NCBI GenBank assembly: GCA_016081115.2
Contig: JABTTQ020000358.1
Location: 310,001-374,000 of the forward strand
Direction: 5' to 3'
From: Rehmannia glutinosa
Lineage: Eukaryota; Streptophyta; Magnoliopsida; Lamiales; Orobanchaceae
Length of the DNA stretch: 64,000 nucleotides
Within the stretch, counting starts at the first letter, position 1, and each line of letters begins with the position of its first letter. Below, piece after piece: positions 59,768 to 64,000 of the stretch. Made by a program: the position numbers and the translations under genes. The notes below the pieces were generated by a model, which was given only the letters and a program-made list of their open reading frames with translations, searched no databases and was not told the origin of the DNA.

Positions 59768-62125
59768 ATGAAATCGTGAGTTTCTTTATTTTCTTAAACC
59801 TGTTGAATTCTGTACTTTTTGTCTGTCTTTTCAATTTTGTATGGTTAATTTTAATTATCCTTTTCGTAAATGAAATTCGTATATGACGGGCTGGGTTTCA
59901 GGTTTCTTGATGATTTCATTACAAAAGCCATAGCATCCACTAGCTTTACGGGATGAATAATTGAGCTTTTTTTTACTGAAAAATGTTTGGATTTTGTAAT
60001 TTGTCTTGTATGAGATCAGATTTGATGGGCTGAAAAGAATGAGAGATTGGTTGGGTATCTAATTCTGCAATTTTGGAATTTATTTAGTTTAGGAAATTGA
60101 ACTCTGCAAAAGGGTTTTTGTTTGCGTCTCTGATCCAGACTGTTTTCATTAAAATTTAAAAAAAAAAGGGAAAAATTTCGAGTTCTGCACATATTTATGT
60201 ATCCCATTGCGTTTCAATTCGGCCTTAAGAATTTTTTTTAAGCGCATAAGAGTAAATTCTTTTCAAGTTAAACCCAAAATCATATTTTAAATGCAAATTC
60301 AGGTTTCTAAACTAATTTCATCATTTTTCTCACTCGAATTGAGTAAATTGGAACTTTGATTTGAGTATATAAGGAGAACAAAGTGGCATGGTCATAGCTT
60401 TCCCTGATATGATTGCAACGGACGATATCAGGGTTCATCCTTCTGTTTTACACATTAATGAGCAGGATGCTAGCGTTGGTTAAGTTTCTAATCTTTTGTT
60501 TATGGTAAAATTGCACTCTGATGGGAAACGGGATCTTTGTTTTTAGTAAAATTAGGGTATGTCGCGAGATTTTTACTGGCTAGAACCTCCTAGCTTGTCA
60601 AGGTCATTCATTTTGGTTTGACCAATGAAACCTAAAAGTGTCGGCTGTGAGGGAATCGCTTTTTCTGGTTTTCTTTAGGTAGCCGCCCTGCTTATGGACC
60701 GTGCCTATAAATCCGTGATGTTGGAATTGACGTCGTGGGTGTCATTGGTATAATCATGGAATTAAATTGTTTCCTTTTTGGATACTAATGCAGTACAAAC
60801 TTTTTCTCATGATTCACATCGATAGTTTTAATGGTGTTGTATTTTCCGATATTCCTGTGACTAATACTATGTCAGCCATTTTGAATATTCCTAACGGCAG
60901 TACTTTTCGATAACTATCCAGCTGCATATTCAAACCACTCTTCATTTTCTTGTTTGTGTTCCAATTATGCATTATTGGTTATGCCTTAGTTTTTAAGTTT
61001 GTCACGTAATATACTCTTTTGAATTAATTTGAGTAGGTTGGCAGAAACAATCAAAGACAACAGAAAAATTTCAAGGGTTCAGCCAGATGAGCAAGAAACT
61101 CAATCAGAGCTTCCAACTGAGCTTTTGGAACTAATCCTTTCTCAGTTAACATTAAGAGACAATATCCGTGCATCTGCCGTTTGCAAAAGATGGCTGGCAG
61201 TAGCAATATCTGTCAGAATGGCCAATAAGCCTCCCTGGCTTATGTTTTTCCCGAAATTCGGCGACTTATATGAATTCTACGACCCTTCTCATCGCAAAAC
61301 GTACTGGCTCGAGTTGCCAGAGCTACACGGCTCGAGGATTTGTTACGCCAATGACGGTTGGTTGCTGCTGTACAAGCCTAGAACTCAGAGTGTATTCTTC
61401 TTTTGCCCTTACACTCGCGAGTCGATCGATTTGCCTAGTCTAGAATTAACCTACCAAATAGTTGCTTTTTCCGCCTCCCCAAAATCTCCTAGCTGTATCC
61501 TTTTCACGGTTAAGCATGTTAGCCCCACGGTTGTTGCAGTTAGCACATGCGGCCCGATTCAACTGAATGGACCACCGTTAATTACCAAAACCGTTTGCCG
61601 TTTGTTAGCAGCATTTGGAATAAGCTAGTTTTCTGCAAGGGACTTTTTTACTGTTTGAGTCTTACTGGTTGGCTTGGGGTTTACGATCCCGAAAAAAGTA
61701 CTTGGGCCGTTCACTCCGTGCCTCCGCCCAAATGCCCCGAGAATTTCTTCGTTAAGAATTGGTGGAAGGGTAAATTTATGGCAGAGCATAATGGGGATAT
61801 TTTCGTCATTTACACTTGCTCGGCTGTGAACCCCGTCATTTATAAGTTGAACCAAACGAATAAAGTGTGGGTTGAGATGGAAACTTTAGGAGGGATGACG
61901 CTTTTCGCAAACTTTTTGTCTTCGCATGCTAGGACTGATCTACTCGGGACAATGAGGAACAATGTGTACTTTTCTAAGGTTCGATTTTACGGGAAACGTT
62001 GCGTTTCGTATTCGCTCGATAATGGCAGGTATTATCCGAGAAAGCAGTGTTATGATTGGGGCGAACAAGATCCGTTCGAGAGTGTTTGGATCGAACCGCC
62101 TGAAGACTGTTCGATATTTCTTTGA
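59768..62125 (+). CDS. F-box/kelch-repeat protein (one frameshift); 8-nt first coding exon
   Basis: Best model: exon 1 coding part 59768-59775 (ATG AAA TC, donor GTGAGT) joined to 61034-62125, giving MKSRLAETIKDN... The long exon has no ATG of its own at its start, which is why a spliced start is needed. With one base restored near 61556 the product is 366 aa. F-box at about residues 27-65 (ELPTELLELILSQLTLRDNI, RASAVCKRWLAV); after that a DUF295/kelch-like region with FYDPSHRKTYWLELPE, YDPEKSTWAVH, NQTNKVWVEME and a final FESVWIEPPED. Similar to the At1g57790-type F-box/kelch proteins. Such proteins act as substrate receptors of SCF ubiquitin ligases; the substrate is unknown. The frame breaks at ACATGCGGCCCG (one C short) and resumes cleanly. 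The leader (59600-59767) is CT-rich. Confidence 0.85.
60388..60483 (+). other. Short open frame in intron 1 of the F-box gene (possible alternative first exon or uORF)
   Basis: ATG GTC ATA GCT ... GGT TAA gives 31 codons (MVIAFPDMIATDDIRVHPSV...), with coding-like composition compared with the AT-rich intron. If retained in the leader it would be an upstream ORF. No homology recognised; weak. Confidence 0.25.
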
Positions 62126-62659
62126 AGGTAGCAGTTGCAATGGTGAGAGTATTCTAGTGAATTGAATGTTGATTTTGCCTGTTGGATGTTTCAAGGTTGA
62201 CTATAAGCAATAGTTAAGTCACCTGTAGCTGCACTGCACTTACTATTTTAGAGTCGTTTATTTTCTTGTCATTCTAATAATTAGTCAGTATATGTAAAAC
62301 TACAACTGCAAACTTTGGAACTTATGTTGTAATACATTAATTGTGATATTAGGGAATTACTACTCTCTCTTTCAAAGTCTTGTTTCGTTCTTTTTGATTC
62401 GGATTATTCAGATTGTTTTTAAAATAGCAGTTGCAAGTTTTTAGTGGTAAATAGAAAGAAAAAAAAAACTCTTTCAAATGGAAACTGTAAAGTCTTGTGA
62501 GTTAAGGTTTGAATACAACAGGGTAGCCATCCCTGGTTAAAGCTATGATATTTGTTCTCTGTAAGTTTCAATTAATTACTGATTTCTTCAGTAACATGAA
62601 TTCAAAGCTATCATAAGTACATTGCTTCTCAGACATATCTGCCAACTAGCTCCATTAAC

Positions 62660-62840
62660 CGAAAAAAGAGTAAGACTTATGTGAGACCGTATAACGGGTT
62701 TAAAATGAGACGGATCTAACCCATGTCTAATTCAAAGCAAGTTAGATCCATATTTAAATGGATCAGTTAATACGGGTCAGTTTCGGATCCATCTCACGAA
62801 ATAAGTCTGTGAGTCCGTCTCACATGAGTTTTTGTCCCTA
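62660..62840. mobile_element. Short MITE with TGTGAGACCGT / CGTCTCACA ends
   Basis: The left end has GACTTATGTGAGACCGT and the right end GTCCGTCTCACATGAGTTTT, inverted. The middle contains GGATCTAACCCATG and GGATCAGTTAATACGGGTC. Same terminal words as 41048-43475 and 26555-27715, but without the minisatellite core. Confidence 0.75.
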
Positions 62841-63089
62841 AAAAATCATCTATTGCGAAGTACTTGGAAGTGCAAACCATTTCTGAAAAACTGACTCCAG
62901 ACAAAATGCCACACAAAAACCTTAGTCCACAGTCACTTCTAGTTTTTCCCAGTGGTGATGGAAACAAGCTATCTACTAACTGCAATTCTGAGAATAAATA
63001 ATACATGGTGGAATTGGTTTTGTTTATATGTAATGTGCAATAACTGAGATCGGGCAAAAACTTGCAATTAGCACAAAATTTAATAAGGG

Positions 63090-64000
63090 CTATAACGGCT
63101 GCGTCCGCCCACCATTCCCACCACGTCTTCCACCACTTGAACTTCCTCCTCCACTGTTCCGGCCTCTTTGCTGGGGTGGTGGAGTGTGTGGCTGCGCTCC
63201 AGGCTGTTGCCTAAACAGAACAAAACATATGCCATTCATGAATAAACGGAAGCAGAAAACTAGAACACTGATACAAGGTGCTAAATTAGAAGCAATGTGT
63301 TCTTTGGGAGCAGTTGTTCTTTGGTACAGTCTGTCTTAGACAATTTCATCTTTTGCTTAAGAGCTGATCCAAGACTCTTTTCGGTATTATACTTAAACGA
63401 ATAAAAAGGAAGACAAATGACATATTATAGGATAAGAAATTGCTGGACAAGAAGGGCAAATGGTGGAATAATGTTCAAAAACATATTAGCAGGATCCAGG
63501 GTGGTCTTTTCTAATTTGGTGTGCATTCTAACTGATTTTACATACTAAAATCAACTTGACGAGACACTTCTGTGCAGATGTACTCGTATATCATCTAACA
63601 CATCAAAACTTATACAAATTTCAAATGGATGATGCTTATGAAGCAGGGCTGCCCATTAAACCAAAGAACTCAATCTGTAGTCTATAGTGTAGTATTTATG
63701 CAAGTTTGCAACTTGACCATCAATAAGATAGCAGTAAGTAAAGACATTAGCAGCCTCATGTCATAGTTTTTCTTATCTTATCTGTAAAGCCATGTTTGCT
63801 AAATTCAAGAAGAACAGTTTCAGTTCCTATGGCATACGAGTCAAAAGAATTTCTATCCACCACTCTTTATTTGGTTTAAACTTTCAGATATTTCTTCATT
63901 CTTATAGTCGAATATCTTTCTTTTTATAATAATCATAAAATTCATCAAAGCCCCAACAATAACAGTAAGCACAGAGAAATTAAACTTACAGGACGTATCC
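63090..64000 (-). CDS. 3' end of a gene with an RGG-rich C-terminus (partial)
   Basis: On the minus strand the last coding exon is 63210-63090 (acceptor TTTAG), ending TAG at 63092-63090. The previous exon ends at 63990 (donor GTAAGT) and continues beyond the window. Joined phase is consistent: GYVL then QQPGAQPHTPPPQQRGRNSG, a Gly/Ser stretch, GRRGGNGGRTQPL-stop. Pro/Gln and RGG-type tails are typical of RNA-binding proteins, but there is not enough to name it. The 780-bp intron between holds nothing recognisable. Confidence 0.7.

Noticed and set aside
1..64000. tRNA, rRNA, CRISPR or bacterial-type operon features
   Set aside because: None seen; the tRNA-like B-boxes belong to SINE-type sequences, and the genome is eukaryotic.

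Overview
This window is nuclear DNA of a flowering plant. Evidence: spliced genes with GT-AG introns, an AT-rich background, plant-type Copia, L1-LINE, Helitron, TRIM, tRNA-SINE and MITE insertions, and plant gene families (two-domain GST_N/thioredoxin-fold protein, alpha carbonic anhydrase, F-box/kelch, plant glutaredoxin-like). The style of the genes and the recurring MITE ending in CATGAGTTTTTGTC suggest an asterid eudicot, perhaps Lamiales; that placement is an impression only.

Layout. 1-1.8 kb: intergenic. 1.8-17.4 kb: first copy of a two-domain GST_N/thioredoxin-fold gene, inflated to 15.6 kb by at least six insertions in its introns (GC-rich TIR element, small MITE, truncated Copia carrying a hairpin element, a 3.9 kb Helitron, a 4.7 kb Copia element) and with broken exons 8-10. 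19.7-24.1 kb: second, compact tandem copy (12 exons in 4.4 kb). It serves as an 'empty site' reference for most of those insertions. 25.9-30.7 kb: alpha carbonic anhydrase, six exons, with a minisatellite-bearing transposon in intron 1 and a TRIM nested in a MITE in intron 2. 30.7-35.8 kb: intergenic with a likely Gypsy LTR remnant. 35.8-36.7 kb (minus): single-exon basic plant-specific protein. 36.7-49.2 kb: transposon-dominated, including a nested MULE-like element with a captured-gene-like core, a tRNA-derived SINE with target duplication, and a 5'-truncated L1 LINE. 49.2-51.8 kb: TIR elements and a duplicated promoter region. 51.8-53.1 kb: single-exon glutaredoxin-like gene. 54.7-57.6 kb: TSR2-like ribosome-biogenesis gene with site II promoter motifs. 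59.8-62.1 kb: F-box/kelch gene with an 8-nt first coding exon. 63.1-64.0 kb (minus): 3' end of a gene with an RGG-rich C-terminus.

The genes are functionally independent, as expected in a plant genome; there is no operon-like system and I found no convincing new multi-gene system. The two most striking signals are: (i) four otherwise intact genes (GST-like copy 2, carbonic anhydrase, glutaredoxin-like, F-box) each need exactly one missing base restored to give a full-length reading frame; (ii) in the Copia element and its surroundings, CTG/CAG trinucleotides are repeatedly replaced by CG/CCG/CGG. All four CTGs of the right LTR are altered in the left LTR. CTG/CAG is the plant CHG methylation context, so this looks like a base-calling artefact over methylated transposons rather than biology. 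Both affect which 'pseudogenes' here should be believed.
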